DNA of 64,000 nt, taken from IMG/VR virus record IMGVR_UViG_3300040809_000464, positions 1 through 64,000 of that record; one strand, given 5' to 3'. The notes below the pieces were generated by a model. It had not been told where the DNA came from. It made no database searches and saw only the letters and a program-made list of their open reading frames with translations. The position numbers and the translations under genes are program-made. Source of the DNA: a virus. Shown here piece by piece: positions 21,176-29,360 of the stretch. Position 1 is the first letter of the stretch. Every line of letters starts with the position of its first letter.

Positions 21176-23648
21176 AAGAAAAGATGAGGTGTTCCTTGTT
21201 CTCTTTGGTGGAGGTGCAGGTGGCGGTAAAGCACTAAGGGATGACCAACTAGTTTTAACTCCTACAGGTTGGGTGCAGATATCAGATTTAAAGTTTGGTG
21301 ATGAAGTTATGACACCAGACAATGAAGTAACTAATGTTACAGGAGTTTATCCGCAAGGTAAAGTAGATCTATATGAAGTCACTTTATTAGACGGCAGGAA
21401 GTCGATCTGCTGTGGTGATCACTTATGGGAGTGTTGGGATGCACGTAGAGCAAAGAGAACAGTAAGAAAGACTTCAGAGCTTATAGAACGTATTAAGCAT
21501 ATAAATGTATTATTACCAACTGTAGAGGAGATAGATTACTTATCAGAGTACCAAACAGAATTACCTTTAGATGCTTACGTGTTGGGCGCTTTATTAGGTG
21601 ATGGAGGTATGAGTAGCGACAGTGTTAGTTTTACAACTGCTGATGAGTTCTTTATTAAAGAGTTCATTAAGTTAGGTGTAGATATTGTTAAGTGGAATAG
21701 TGGTAAATACGCTTACGGTATTAGAGGTTTAAATCCTACACTAAGATCGCTGAATCTTATGTTTAAGACTTCTCATACTAAATTCATACCAGATATCTAT
21801 AAGAAAGCTTCTATACAAGACCGTAAGAATCTTATACAAGGTTTGATGGATACAGATGGTTATGTCTCTAAGGAAGGTAAACTTTACTATTATACTGTTA
21901 GTGAACAACTTGCAAAGGACTTCCAAGAGGTTGTCAGAAGTCTAGGGGGTTCAGCAACTATAACAGATAAGTATACTAAGTATAACGGTAAGCGTGTTAA
22001 GTCTTATAGTGTTTATATCAAATACAATGAGGGTAAAGAGCTTGTAAGATTACCTAGAAAGAGAAACCTTGCAAGGACTAAGAATACACATAACGGTGTT
22101 CGTATCAAGAGTATTGATAAAGTTGAATCTGGTGAGGCAACTTGCATTAGTGTGGCTTGTCCTAAGAAATTATTTATTACGAATGACTTCATAGTTACTC
22201 ATAATACGTATGGTATACTTTTAGACAACCTTCTATATATCAATGATCCAAATTATTTCTCTGTGTTCTTTAGACGTACACTTGTTGAGTTGAAGACGAA
22301 TCTGTTCCCCGAGATGTTGAGGTTAGCAGAACCATTCTTATTCTATCAGAGCGGTCCAAACAAAGGTAAGCCTAAAGGTAAGGCACATATAAGCCTTCAA
22401 GATTACACAATAACATGGCCATCTGGTGCTAAGACAACTTGTGCATATTTAGATCTAGAAAAAGATTCTGACAAATGGTATGGTGCTGAAATATCAAGAG
22501 CTTACTTTGATGAATTCCAGTTTACAAGAGAATATTGTTTCGATGTAATACGTTCTCGTATGCGTTCTAAAGCAAAGATAAAATCTTGTATCAGGTGTAC
22601 ATTGAACCCAGACGATTCACACTTCTGTTATAACTACGTTAGAATATTCTTAGATGAGGAAGGATTCCCAATCCCAGAGTATAGCGGTAGAGAAGCATTC
22701 TTCTTAATACATGACGGTGTGACGTACACAGCTTGGACTAGAGAGGAATTACTTGAGAAGTTCCCTGAGAAAAAAGGCGGTATAAAGAACTACACTTACA
22801 TACCTTCTACCCTAGAAGATAACGCTATCCTTATGAATTTAGAAGCTGATTATAAAGCCACACTAGATTCATTACCAGAAGCAAAGCGTAAGCAGCTCTT
22901 ATTAGGTTGCTGGCACGCTAGTCAGTCTGAAGGGGAGTATTTCCGTAAAGATTGGGTTAAGATGGTAAATGGTTCTGCTGAGAATGCTACTAGGTGTAGA
23001 GCTTGGGATTTAGCTGGTGTAGAACATGATCCTAATAGTACAGGGTATGCTAAGAATCCAGACTGGACTGCTGGTGTACTTATGAGTAAGAGACCTACTC
23101 CGAGCGGTGTACCTATCTATAGGGTTGAAGATGTAATTAGGGATCGTAAATCTATTGGTGATATCGTTAGCTTGATAGTACAGACTTCTGTAGAAGATGC
23201 AGAACTATACGGTGATAAGTATTCAGTATTCATCCCTTCAGATCCAAACCCTTCAGCAACAGCCTTCGCTAAAGATATTGTTAGCAAGTTAGTTGAGAAA
23301 GGTATCAAGGCGTACACTTCAAGTAGTAGGGATAGCAAGATAGACAGATACTTACCATTCTCTTGTGCTTGTCAGAACGATCAAGTTGAGGTTACAATAG
23401 CTCCTTGGAACAAAGAATATTTCCTTGAGTCTGAAAAGTTAACCTCTGACAGGTTGAAACAGAAGAAGCAAAAGGATGATCAGGTGGATGCTACTAGTGA
23501 TGCGTTTATAAGATTAAACAGTACTCGTGTTGTACCAGTCCCCACCTTACCAGCATCTTCTCAATCGACAGCAACCCGTTTAGATGAGCTTCGAAGGGAC
23601 ACTGGCAGAGGATTACCTAACGTGAATGACCTTAAGAAGAACCGTTAG
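21114..23648 (+). CDS. Terminase large subunit interrupted by a class 3 intein
   Basis: The 844 codon gene encodes a ~519 aa terminase after removal of a 325 aa intein (residues 40-364). The extein Walker A is GGGAGGGK|TYG, Walker B AYFDEF near residue 466. The RNase H-like nuclease shows RAWDLAG near 632, SDPNPSA near 710 and DDQVDATSDAF near 788. The enzyme drives ATP-dependent DNA translocation into the prohead and cuts concatemers. Translation starts at 21114 behind GAGG within the GIY-YIG gene. The intein must splice for ATPase activity because it separates the Walker Lys from the Thr. Confidence 0.9.
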   Translation: MTKKKQIVLSPQKGPQEEFLKRKDEVFLVLFGGGAGGGKALRDDQLVLTPTGWVQISDLKFGDEVMTPDNEVTNVTGVYPQGKVDLYEVTLLDGRKSICCGDHLWECWDARRAKRTVRKTSELIERIKHINVLLPTVEEIDYLSEYQTELPLDAYVLGALLGDGGMSSDSVSFTTADEFFIKEFIKLGVDIVKWNSGKYAYGIRGLNPTLRSLNLMFKTSHTKFIPDIYKKASIQDRKNLIQGLMDTDGYVSKEGKLYYYTVSEQLAKDFQEVVRSLGGSATITDKYTKYNGKRVKSYSVYIKYNEGKELVRLPRKRNLARTKNTHNGVRIKSIDKVESGEATCISVACPKKLFITNDFIVTHNTYGILLDNLLYINDPNYFSVFFRRTLVELKTNLFPEMLRLAEPFLFYQSGPNKGKPKGKAHISLQDYTITWPSGAKTTCAYLDLEKDSDKWYGAEISRAYFDEFQFTREYCFDVIRSRMRSKAKIKSCIRCTLNPDDSHFCYNYVRIFLDEEGFPIPEYSGREAFFLIHDGVTYTAWTREELLEKFPEKKGGIKNYTYIPSTLEDNAILMNLEADYKATLDSLPEAKRKQLLLGCWHASQSEGEYFRKDWVKMVNGSAENATRCRAWDLAGVEHDPNSTGYAKNPDWTAGVLMSKRPTPSGVPIYRVEDVIRDRKSIGDIVSLIVQTSVEDAELYGDKYSVFIPSDPNPSATAFAKDIVSKLVEKGIKAYTSSSRDSKIDRYLPFSCACQNDQVEVTIAPWNKEYFLESEKLTSDRLKQKKQKDDQVDATSDAFIRLNSTRVVPVPTLPASSQSTATRLDELRRDTGRGLPNVNDLKKNR
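21231..22205 (+). other. Class 3 intein with LAGLIDADG homing endonuclease
   Basis: In-frame insertion of 325 residues beginning with Ala and ending FIVTHN, followed by extein Thr. Splicing blocks: DHLW gives W66 (block B:12), TCISV gives C305 (block F:4) and VTHN gives T323 (block G:5), the WCT triad of class 3 inteins, which start splicing from the block F Cys instead of residue 1. Block B Thr is replaced by Cys (CCGDH). The central domain carries two LAGLIDADG motifs, YVLGALLGDGG and LIQGLMDTDGYV, so it is probably a full, active element. It sits precisely in the terminase P-loop. Confidence 0.85.
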
Positions 23649-23679
23649 AAGATGGATACCTAAAGGTTTCCTAAAGGGT

Positions 23680-23735
23680 CTTGTCAAGCCTTATTTCGTT
23701 AAATTTACATTTCTTTTAAGAAAAAGCTTGACAAG
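23680..23735. promoter_or_regulatory. 10 bp inverted repeat flanking the promoter
   Basis: CTTGTCAAGC (23680-23689) is the exact reverse complement of GCTTGACAAG (23726-23735), 36 bp apart; each arm is itself palindromic around one base, and the right arm contains the -35 box. This could be a pair of operator sites or the remnant of a second -35. Confidence 0.5.
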
Positions 23736-23756
23736 ATTTACTTACCGTGTTATAAT
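23728..23756 (+). promoter_or_regulatory. Consensus sigma70 promoter for the portal-segment gene
   Basis: TTGACA (23728-23733), 17 bp, TATAAT (23751-23756). It lies between terL and the small gene at 23800 and should also transcribe the structured leader and portal. Confidence 0.85.
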
Positions 23757-23799
23757 AATAGGGTAAAATTTACAGAGTAATCTAAAAAGAGGAGAGAAT

Positions 23800-24009
23800 A
23801 TGAGTACTGAGGAATTTATAGGCGGGGGTTGCACTTTACATATACCTAGAGGTATTTTAGATAAAGCTGCTAAAGACAACGAATCTCCTGAAGCAGTCCT
23901 TTTGAAAGATTTAGAAAAGGATGCAGCTCTTATTTCTGATGGTACTGAAAAGTATTTGGTACTCCCAGATGTAAAAGGTTTTAGATTAACCTCTACTAAG
24001 TCAGTATAA
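23800..24009 (+). CDS. Orphan homologue of the portal clip-like segment, 69 aa
   Basis: This 69 aa protein aligns along nearly its whole length to an internal segment of the portal encoded at about 25416-25625. Shared: HI-P...L-KAA-D--SPEA-L---E-DAA-IS----Y...DV, then -L-S---V. I count about 19 identities over 43 positions. It starts at an ATG behind GGAGAG. In the portal the segment lies between two long helices, where the clip domain of portals is found. It has a stop before any portal flank, so it is a free domain rather than a frameshifted portal. Function unknown: packaging regulator, decoy or remnant. Confidence 0.7.
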   Translation: MSTEEFIGGGCTLHIPRGILDKAAKDNESPEAVLLKDLEKDAALISDGTEKYLVLPDVKGFRLTSTKSV

Positions 24010-24502
24010 AAAGTTTATAGTTCTCCCTAAGAAGAGGCGGCTACCTGAGACTATCTTAGAAGGTATGTTTGCAAGCGAGGGGATATAATAGTCTTTAACG
24101 TATTAGGGGTGGATTGGATAGAGCCTACCGTATATACTTTAATTAGTATTACGCTTACGCCCCCTAGAACTATTTCTTATACGATAAGCCCTGAACCTTC
24201 ATGCTAAAGGGTGTGCGATTGACTGCACTTAAGAGATTCACTGCTTAGAGGGAAATACTTAATAGTATTAACTTCTGAAGTGTGGACTATACCAATAGGC
24301 TGTAGAGGGGCGTATCACTCGACTACAAGCGGCAGGTAGATATATCTTACTCTTTAGTACTTTATAGATACCACTGATACATTACAACAGTTTCTCCTCA
24401 GACACCTTTTAAGTTTCCCCTTTAATGGCTCTCACCATGTTTACGGCTTAGAAGGTGTCGTCCCATTCTCTATCAATTCCTACCATATCAAAGGAACACT
24501 TA
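24010..24502 (+). ncRNA. Long structured leader upstream of the portal gene
   Basis: 493 bp without a convincing ORF. Stems include CTAAGA (24027-24032)/TCTTAG (24054-24059), AGACTAT (24048-24054)/ATAGTCT (24088-24094) in pseudoknot order with the former, GTGC/GCAC (24213-24228), AATACT/AGTATT (24254-24269), TGTAG/CTACA (24301-24326) and GACACCTT (24401-24408)/AAGGTGTC (24452-24459). The pseudoknot arrangement recalls P3/P7 of group I introns, but there is no room for P4-P6. Could be a regulatory or stand-alone RNA. Confidence 0.45.
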
Positions 24503-26182
24503 ATGGCTGAACAGTCAAAGAAAACGCCTAAGACGAATTATTTAAGGCGTAATAAAAGTAGGAATAGTAATAAGAATAAGAATAACACTATTCAGACTCC
24601 CGTACAGAAAGCAGACACAGAAGATTTAGTTATCGAAAAGGAAATCAACGGACAGTCTGTAGTAATTAAAGGTACTTCCAATTTAGATAGACCAGTCTCA
24701 AGATTAGGTTCTAAGCAGAAGTCCTACCCAGCTCTATCTGTTACAGGTGGTAAGATAACAGAAGAACGTATTAAAGATTTACAGTATCAGAATCTATATA
24801 AAACTGTCAATGAGATGGTGAACGATGATGCTGTAGCGTTAGGTTACTTCACTAAGAGAGCGTTATTACAGATAGCACTTTCTAAGGCTCGTATCAAGAA
24901 AGGTAAGAGTACTTCTCCTCAAGCTAAAGAAGCTTACGAATTTATAAAGTGGGTGTTCGATAATATTGATCAGTCTTGGTATGATATTATAAGTAACATC
25001 ACTACATATCCTAAATATGGTTTCTCCTTACAAGAGATTGTACTCACCACGATCAAAGAGGGTAAGTATGAAGGTAAGAAGAAGCTTAAGAGATTGTCCC
25101 CTATATCAGCCAAGTCTGTAGAAGATTGGGTCTTTACAGATGACCAGAGAGAGTTGTTAGGTATTACACAATCTACAGCTTGGATGAATGACACTGGAAT
25201 AGCTGGCACAAACACTTTTAAAACTGCTACAGAATTTAGAAGACAAGACAATAAAACAGATATTGCAATACCTATTGAAAGGTTACTACACTTTGCTTAC
25301 AACGCCGAAGCTAATAATCCTACAGGGGAATCTCAGTTTAAGAGAGCCTATATAGCTTGGCGTGAGAAGACCCTTATTCAGGATCTAGCTCTTGTTGGTG
25401 TATCTAAAGATATGTCTGGTGTAATTCATATAGAGATACCTTCCGAAGTACTGGTCAAAGCAGCTAACGATCCAACCTCTCCAGAAGCAGACCTAGTAAA
25501 CCAGATGGAAAGGGATGCAGCTAACATATCAGCCAACTCTCAAGCTTATTTTATTACTGCTTCTGATGTAGATGAAGTTGGTAAGAATAAACTATACAGT
25601 ATGACCTTGAAGGGTGTTGAAGGCGGTAGTAAGAACTATGATGCAGATGCTATGGTGTCTACTCGTAGGAAAGCTATCTTAGACATCTTTGGTGTAGGCT
25701 TCATTGATAATAACTCTAACAGTTATAATAGCTCTGAAGCTGGTGCTAACTTTCATGAGCTGTTACTTGAGAGTGAATTAAATTTCATACTAGAACAATT
25801 CAACAGTAAACTTATCCCAACACTTCTAGCAGTGAATGGCTTTAGAGTGGACTCTGATGAAGCTCCTTATATGGAAGCTGGTAACGTTACAGAACGTTCA
25901 AGAGATGAGACCTCTAAGTTTATCCAACGTGTATTCGCTGTTAATGGTATCCCACGTACTAAAGAGATCATCTTAAAGCTTGTTGAAGATTCAGGACTAC
26001 CTACAGAGGAACTTGAAGATTTAGAGACTGAAGAGATATGGGAACTTATGGGGTGGAATCCAGAAGATAAACCTACTAGCAGATCTTCACAAGGGATGGA
26101 AAACGGGATGCCTAATGGCACTGGAAATGCAGATGGCAGTTCTGGTGATAGTAGCTCCTCTAACAATGAGAATGCTGAGTAA
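24503..26182 (+). CDS. Portal protein
   Basis: 559 aa from the ATG at 24503 (AAGGA upstream); a GTG at 24455 lies within an inverted repeat and is less likely. The N-terminus is basic and disordered, followed by a body with FIKWVFDNIDQSW, YPKYGFSLQEIV, REKTLIQDLALVGV and a long helix near 400-430. The C-terminal ~40 residues are Gly/Ser/Asn-rich. Order of genes (terL, portal, S49 protease, decoration, capsid) supports the call. It forms the dodecameric DNA gate at the capsid vertex. Confidence 0.85.
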   Translation: MAEQSKKTPKTNYLRRNKSRNSNKNKNNTIQTPVQKADTEDLVIEKEINGQSVVIKGTSNLDRPVSRLGSKQKSYPALSVTGGKITEERIKDLQYQNLYKTVNEMVNDDAVALGYFTKRALLQIALSKARIKKGKSTSPQAKEAYEFIKWVFDNIDQSWYDIISNITTYPKYGFSLQEIVLTTIKEGKYEGKKKLKRLSPISAKSVEDWVFTDDQRELLGITQSTAWMNDTGIAGTNTFKTATEFRRQDNKTDIAIPIERLLHFAYNAEANNPTGESQFKRAYIAWREKTLIQDLALVGVSKDMSGVIHIEIPSEVLVKAANDPTSPEADLVNQMERDAANISANSQAYFITASDVDEVGKNKLYSMTLKGVEGGSKNYDADAMVSTRRKAILDIFGVGFIDNNSNSYNSSEAGANFHELLLESELNFILEQFNSKLIPTLLAVNGFRVDSDEAPYMEAGNVTERSRDETSKFIQRVFAVNGIPRTKEIILKLVEDSGLPTEELEDLETEEIWELMGWNPEDKPTSRSSQGMENGMPNGTGNADGSSGDSSSSNNENAE

Positions 26183-26271
26183 TGAAGTTAACAATACAAG
26201 AATTAAAACAAATAGTAAAATGGGTGGGATATACAAATCCATCATCACCTAAGAAATACCTTAAGGAGTAA
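26182..26271 (+). CDS. Tiny coupled peptide, 29 aa
   Basis: Starts at an ATG overlapping the portal stop (TAATG) and encodes MKLTIQELKQIVKWVGYTNP plus nine residues. Its last codons AAG GAG form the ribosome site of the protease gene. It could couple translation of the head operon rather than act as a protein. Confidence 0.5.
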   Translation: MKLTIQELKQIVKWVGYTNPSSPKKYLKE

Positions 26272-26273
26272 CG

Positions 26274-27737
26274 ATGGCAGGTCCACTACAGAGACTCACC
26301 TCTAAGTTGTATGACACACCACACATTGTAACACAATCCCGATTAGATGACATCTTTGGTTATCTAGAAGAGCGTAACTTACGTCCTCATGACTTCCCAA
26401 CTGATCAAGAACTCGTTAATGAATCAGCTCGCATTAAAGGTGAGTATGAAGCTACAGAGTTACAGATTGAAGATGGTATCGCTACATTAGACTTAAGAGG
26501 TACAACAGTTTACAGAGAGTCTGCTATTGATGCTTTCTGTGGATTGGTATCTTATCAGGGTTTGGTACGTAATATTGATACGTTAGTTTCTCGTAAAGAT
26601 GAAGTTAGCTTATTAGCTGTATTCATTGACTCACCGGGTGGTGAAGCCTTTAGAGCATTCGAAGCAGGTCGTTCTGTTAAAGAGAAACTTACTCAAGCTG
26701 GTATACGTTCAGTAGCTTACGTTGATGGTATTGCTGCTAGTGGTGGTTATGTATTAGCTAGTGCTTTCGATGAGATTGTAGCTAATCCAGATAGTGAAGT
26801 AGGTAGTATTGGTGTTCGTGTAGCTCTACGTAATCCTTCACAAGAAGAAAAAGATAGAGTTCTGTATGTAACAGCAGGTGAGAATAAAGTTCCATTCGAT
26901 GCAGAAGGTAACTTCACAGAGAGCTTTATTAATAAGATTCAAACAGGGATCAATGAAACATATGACACGTTCGTTACTTATGTAGCTGATATGCGTGGTA
27001 TGACTCGTGAAGCTGTTATCGATACAAAGGCAGATACTTTCTCAGCTAAACGTTCATTAGAGATGGGCTTGATTGATAAAGTTATGACAGGTGATGAGTT
27101 TGTAAACTACATTGCTGATTTAAAAGATTCAAGTACTAAGAGTGGTAACTTACTAACTGTTAGTGCTGACACAGATTCTCGTATAGAGGATGATTCCGTT
27201 GCAGAAGATTCTATTGTGGTTGAAAGCAACGAAAACTTAAATGTCGAGGAATTGTCCTCAGACGATACTACTATTGAAAATGGAGACATAATGTCTGATA
27301 AAGAATTAAGCCAACTTGAAGTGATGGAAAAGACCATTGCAGATATGCAAGCTCAAATGACTACTCTTACAGAGGCTAATGCTAAGTTAGCTGCTGAAAA
27401 GGTTGCTGCTGAAGAAGCTGCTGCTGAAGAGTTAGCTCGTAAACAAGAAGCAATTGATGCACAAGATAAAGAAGCTTATGGTGAATTCCTAAGTGGTTTA
27501 TCTTTTGTTTCTGATAAAGAAGCTATGACCGATACGTTATTCAAGATTGATCGTTTTGAAGCTCAAATGGCTGATGTTATCACTAGCGCTTTAACTGATG
27601 CACAAGCAGCTATCGATGCTGTTCCTGAGCAAATTTCTGTAGCGGCTCCTGAAGAAGAAATCGCTGAAGAAGCCTCTGAAGATGAAGCTCATGTATCTCG
27701 TGTAGCATCTCGTCTTAAGAACCTAACAAACAAATAA
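26274..27737 (+). CDS. S49-family prohead protease with C-terminal scaffold domain
   Basis: The 487 aa protein has the SppA/ClpP-like fold: IDSPGGEAFRAFEAG (118-132), VDGIAASGGYVLASAF (150-165) with nucleophile S157, GSIGV, and a candidate general base K205 in AGENKVPF. The C-terminal part from about residue 340 is an Ala/Glu-rich coiled coil typical of scaffolds. This matches lambda C/Nu3: protease and scaffold fused, with the scaffold also made separately. It matures the prohead. Confidence 0.85.
   Translation: MAGPLQRLTSKLYDTPHIVTQSRLDDIFGYLEERNLRPHDFPTDQELVNESARIKGEYEATELQIEDGIATLDLRGTTVYRESAIDAFCGLVSYQGLVRNIDTLVSRKDEVSLLAVFIDSPGGEAFRAFEAGRSVKEKLTQAGIRSVAYVDGIAASGGYVLASAFDEIVANPDSEVGSIGVRVALRNPSQEEKDRVLYVTAGENKVPFDAEGNFTESFINKIQTGINETYDTFVTYVADMRGMTREAVIDTKADTFSAKRSLEMGLIDKVMTGDEFVNYIADLKDSSTKSGNLLTVSADTDSRIEDDSVAEDSIVVESNENLNVEELSSDDTTIENGDIMSDKELSQLEVMEKTIADMQAQMTTLTEANAKLAAEKVAAEEAAAEELARKQEAIDAQDKEAYGEFLSGLSFVSDKEAMTDTLFKIDRFEAQMADVITSALTDAQAAIDAVPEQISVAAPEEEIAEEASEDEAHVSRVASRLKNLTNK
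27291..27737 (+). CDS. Nested in-frame scaffold protein, 148 aa
   Basis: An in-frame ATG (residue 340, MSDKELSQLEV) has GGAG five bases upstream and starts exactly at the coiled-coil scaffold region. The lambda Nu3 precedent makes independent translation of this part likely. The domain is Ala/Glu/Lys-rich with long helices. Confidence 0.6.
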   Translation: MSDKELSQLEVMEKTIADMQAQMTTLTEANAKLAAEKVAAEEAAAEELARKQEAIDAQDKEAYGEFLSGLSFVSDKEAMTDTLFKIDRFEAQMADVITSALTDAQAAIDAVPEQISVAAPEEEIAEEASEDEAHVSRVASRLKNLTNK

Positions 27738-27758
27738 GAATAATAAGAGGATAATATA

Positions 27759-28172
27759 ATGGCTAACGTTGGCTCTAAAAAAATTCGTTCTGGTGATGTA
27801 ATCCAGTATGAACAAGCTCCACAGTTTGGTTTCTCTCGTGAAATGGCAACTGTTCAAATCGAAGCAGGTATGCGTGTCGGTGCTGTAGTTCAATGGGTAT
27901 CTGGTAACTCTCGTTACGAGTGGGTTGCTGATGCAGATGTTGCTACACTTGACGCTGATGTACGTATCTTAGTAGATGATTACTTATACGATAAAGATTT
28001 AAGCACTGTTCCTGTTGACCTTGAACTTGCTACATTAATGGATGATTCAATTGTAGGTCGTACTTTCTTACAGTACGCTGATACAGTATCAGGTCCTAAT
28101 CAATTAATCGTTGAAACAGCATTGAAAGATCGTAATGTTAAAGTTACTGATCAAGTACCTGCTAATTCTTAA
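27759..28172 (+). CDS. Head decoration protein (lambda gpD-like position)
   Basis: The 137 aa beta-rich protein lies between protease/scaffold and the capsid gene. It starts MANVGSKKIRSGDVIQYEQA and has repeated short beta strands with Asp-rich turns. Size and location fit a trimeric capsid-stabilising decoration protein. AAGAGG precedes the ATG. Codon use is more biased than elsewhere, consistent with high expression. Confidence 0.65.
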   Translation: MANVGSKKIRSGDVIQYEQAPQFGFSREMATVQIEAGMRVGAVVQWVSGNSRYEWVADADVATLDADVRILVDDYLYDKDLSTVPVDLELATLMDDSIVGRTFLQYADTVSGPNQLIVETALKDRNVKVTDQVPANS

Positions 28173-28203
28173 TCCATAATAATAATTATAAGAGGTTTAA
28201 AAC

Positions 28204-29265
28204 ATGGCAATTTCACGTTCACATAACGATGTAAATCGTTTCGTAGACCACACAGCTACAGTATCAGAGATGCCTAATCTGTATGGTTTATTCAACCAGA
28301 TGGGTTTATTCACTGAGGTAGGTATCCGTTCTACTTTCGTTCAATTCTGGAAAGAGTATCACACTGTAAGCTTACTTCCTTCTGCTCCTCGCGGTGGTCG
28401 TGGCTTCGTTAAAGGTAAAGACAAAAGCGCTGACCTTTTCGTATTGAACACAACTTTCTTCAAGTACGCTGATCATATCACTTCTGAAGATATCCAGAAT
28501 TACACTCAAGTTTCTAGCACAGAAGAGCCTTTAGAAGAAACTGAAGCTAATATCGTTGCAGATAAGCTACAAATAGGTCGTGAACACTTCGATCAAACTA
28601 TCGAGTATATGAAGTTCAATGCGGTTACTGGTATCTCTGTTAACCCTGATGGTGATGTACTTGCTAACATGTTCACTGAATTCGGTGTCACTCAAGATGT
28701 TGTCAACTTCGACTTAGGTAATGCATCTAGTAATATCACGAAGCATGTATCTGAATTGAAGCGTATTGTTGCAGCTAACCTTAAGATGGGTCGTAATTTA
28801 ACAGACTTATTCTTAGTAGTTGATAAGCAATTCTTCGATGATTATGTTAACCACGCTGATGTAGTTGATCGTTGGAATCAATACAACAATGCTGGTATGC
28901 AACGTAACCGTGACAACCTTCAAGATTTCCGTGAATGGGGTGCAATTTCGGTCTTTGAAGACCGAGGATTAACCCTAATCGAGTATAACCCGGAGTTCAC
29001 ATTACCAGATGGTACTACTACTAACGTACTGACTGCTGGTGAAGGTATTGCAATTGTTCCGGGCTTCACAGGTGCTAATGCAATCTACCGTGGCTACTAC
29101 GCTCCTTCTGACAAGAAGTCTGATGCTAACCGTCCGGGTAACGAATTGAACGCTTGGGAATACACAGATGATCGAGATACTTATACAGATATCGAGATGC
29201 AGTCTGCACCATTGTTCTTCAATACTCGTCCGGGTATTGCTGTTAAGGTTACTGATCAGCCTTAA
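28204..29265 (+). CDS. Major capsid protein (lambda E-like HK97 fold)
   Basis: The 353 aa protein resembles the phage capsid E family: a short N-arm, LFNQMGLFTEVGIRSTFVQFW, PRGGRGFVKGKDK, then LQIGREHFDQTIEYMKFNAV, and a C-terminal CPR..-type SAPLFFNTRPGIAVKV. It is flanked by decoration and connector genes and followed at once by a strong terminator, as expected for the most highly made virion protein. AGAGG precedes the ATG. Confidence 0.85.
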   Translation: MAISRSHNDVNRFVDHTATVSEMPNLYGLFNQMGLFTEVGIRSTFVQFWKEYHTVSLLPSAPRGGRGFVKGKDKSADLFVLNTTFFKYADHITSEDIQNYTQVSSTEEPLEETEANIVADKLQIGREHFDQTIEYMKFNAVTGISVNPDGDVLANMFTEFGVTQDVVNFDLGNASSNITKHVSELKRIVAANLKMGRNLTDLFLVVDKQFFDDYVNHADVVDRWNQYNNAGMQRNRDNLQDFREWGAISVFEDRGLTLIEYNPEFTLPDGTTTNVLTAGEGIAIVPGFTGANAIYRGYYAPSDKKSDANRPGNELNAWEYTDDRDTYTDIEMQSAPLFFNTRPGIAVKVTDQP

Positions 29266-29273
29266 TAAATGAT

Positions 29274-29296
29274 AAGAGGGTTTTGTCCCTCTTCTC
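29274..29296 (+). terminator. Terminator after the major capsid gene
   Basis: AAGAGGG (29274-29280), loop TTTTGT, CCCTCTT (29287-29293), then a T/C-rich tail. Confidence 0.7.
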
Positions 29297-29299
29297 TAC

Positions 29300-29328
29300 T
29301 TTACATAAATACATTTTCAAGTTATAAT
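29300..29328 (+). promoter_or_regulatory. Sigma70 promoter for the PD-(D/E)XK endonuclease gene
   Basis: TTTACA (29300-29305), 17 bp, TATAAT (29323-29328), immediately after the capsid terminator. Confidence 0.75.
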
Positions 29329-29360
29329 ATTCTTAAGTGTATTTATATAAGGTAACAATT

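Noticed and set aside
24010-24100. Group I intron core (pseudoknot with P3/P7-like pairing)
   Set aside because: Only about 15 nt separate the P3-like and P7-like strands, too few for P4-P6, and no interrupted exon is found around it.
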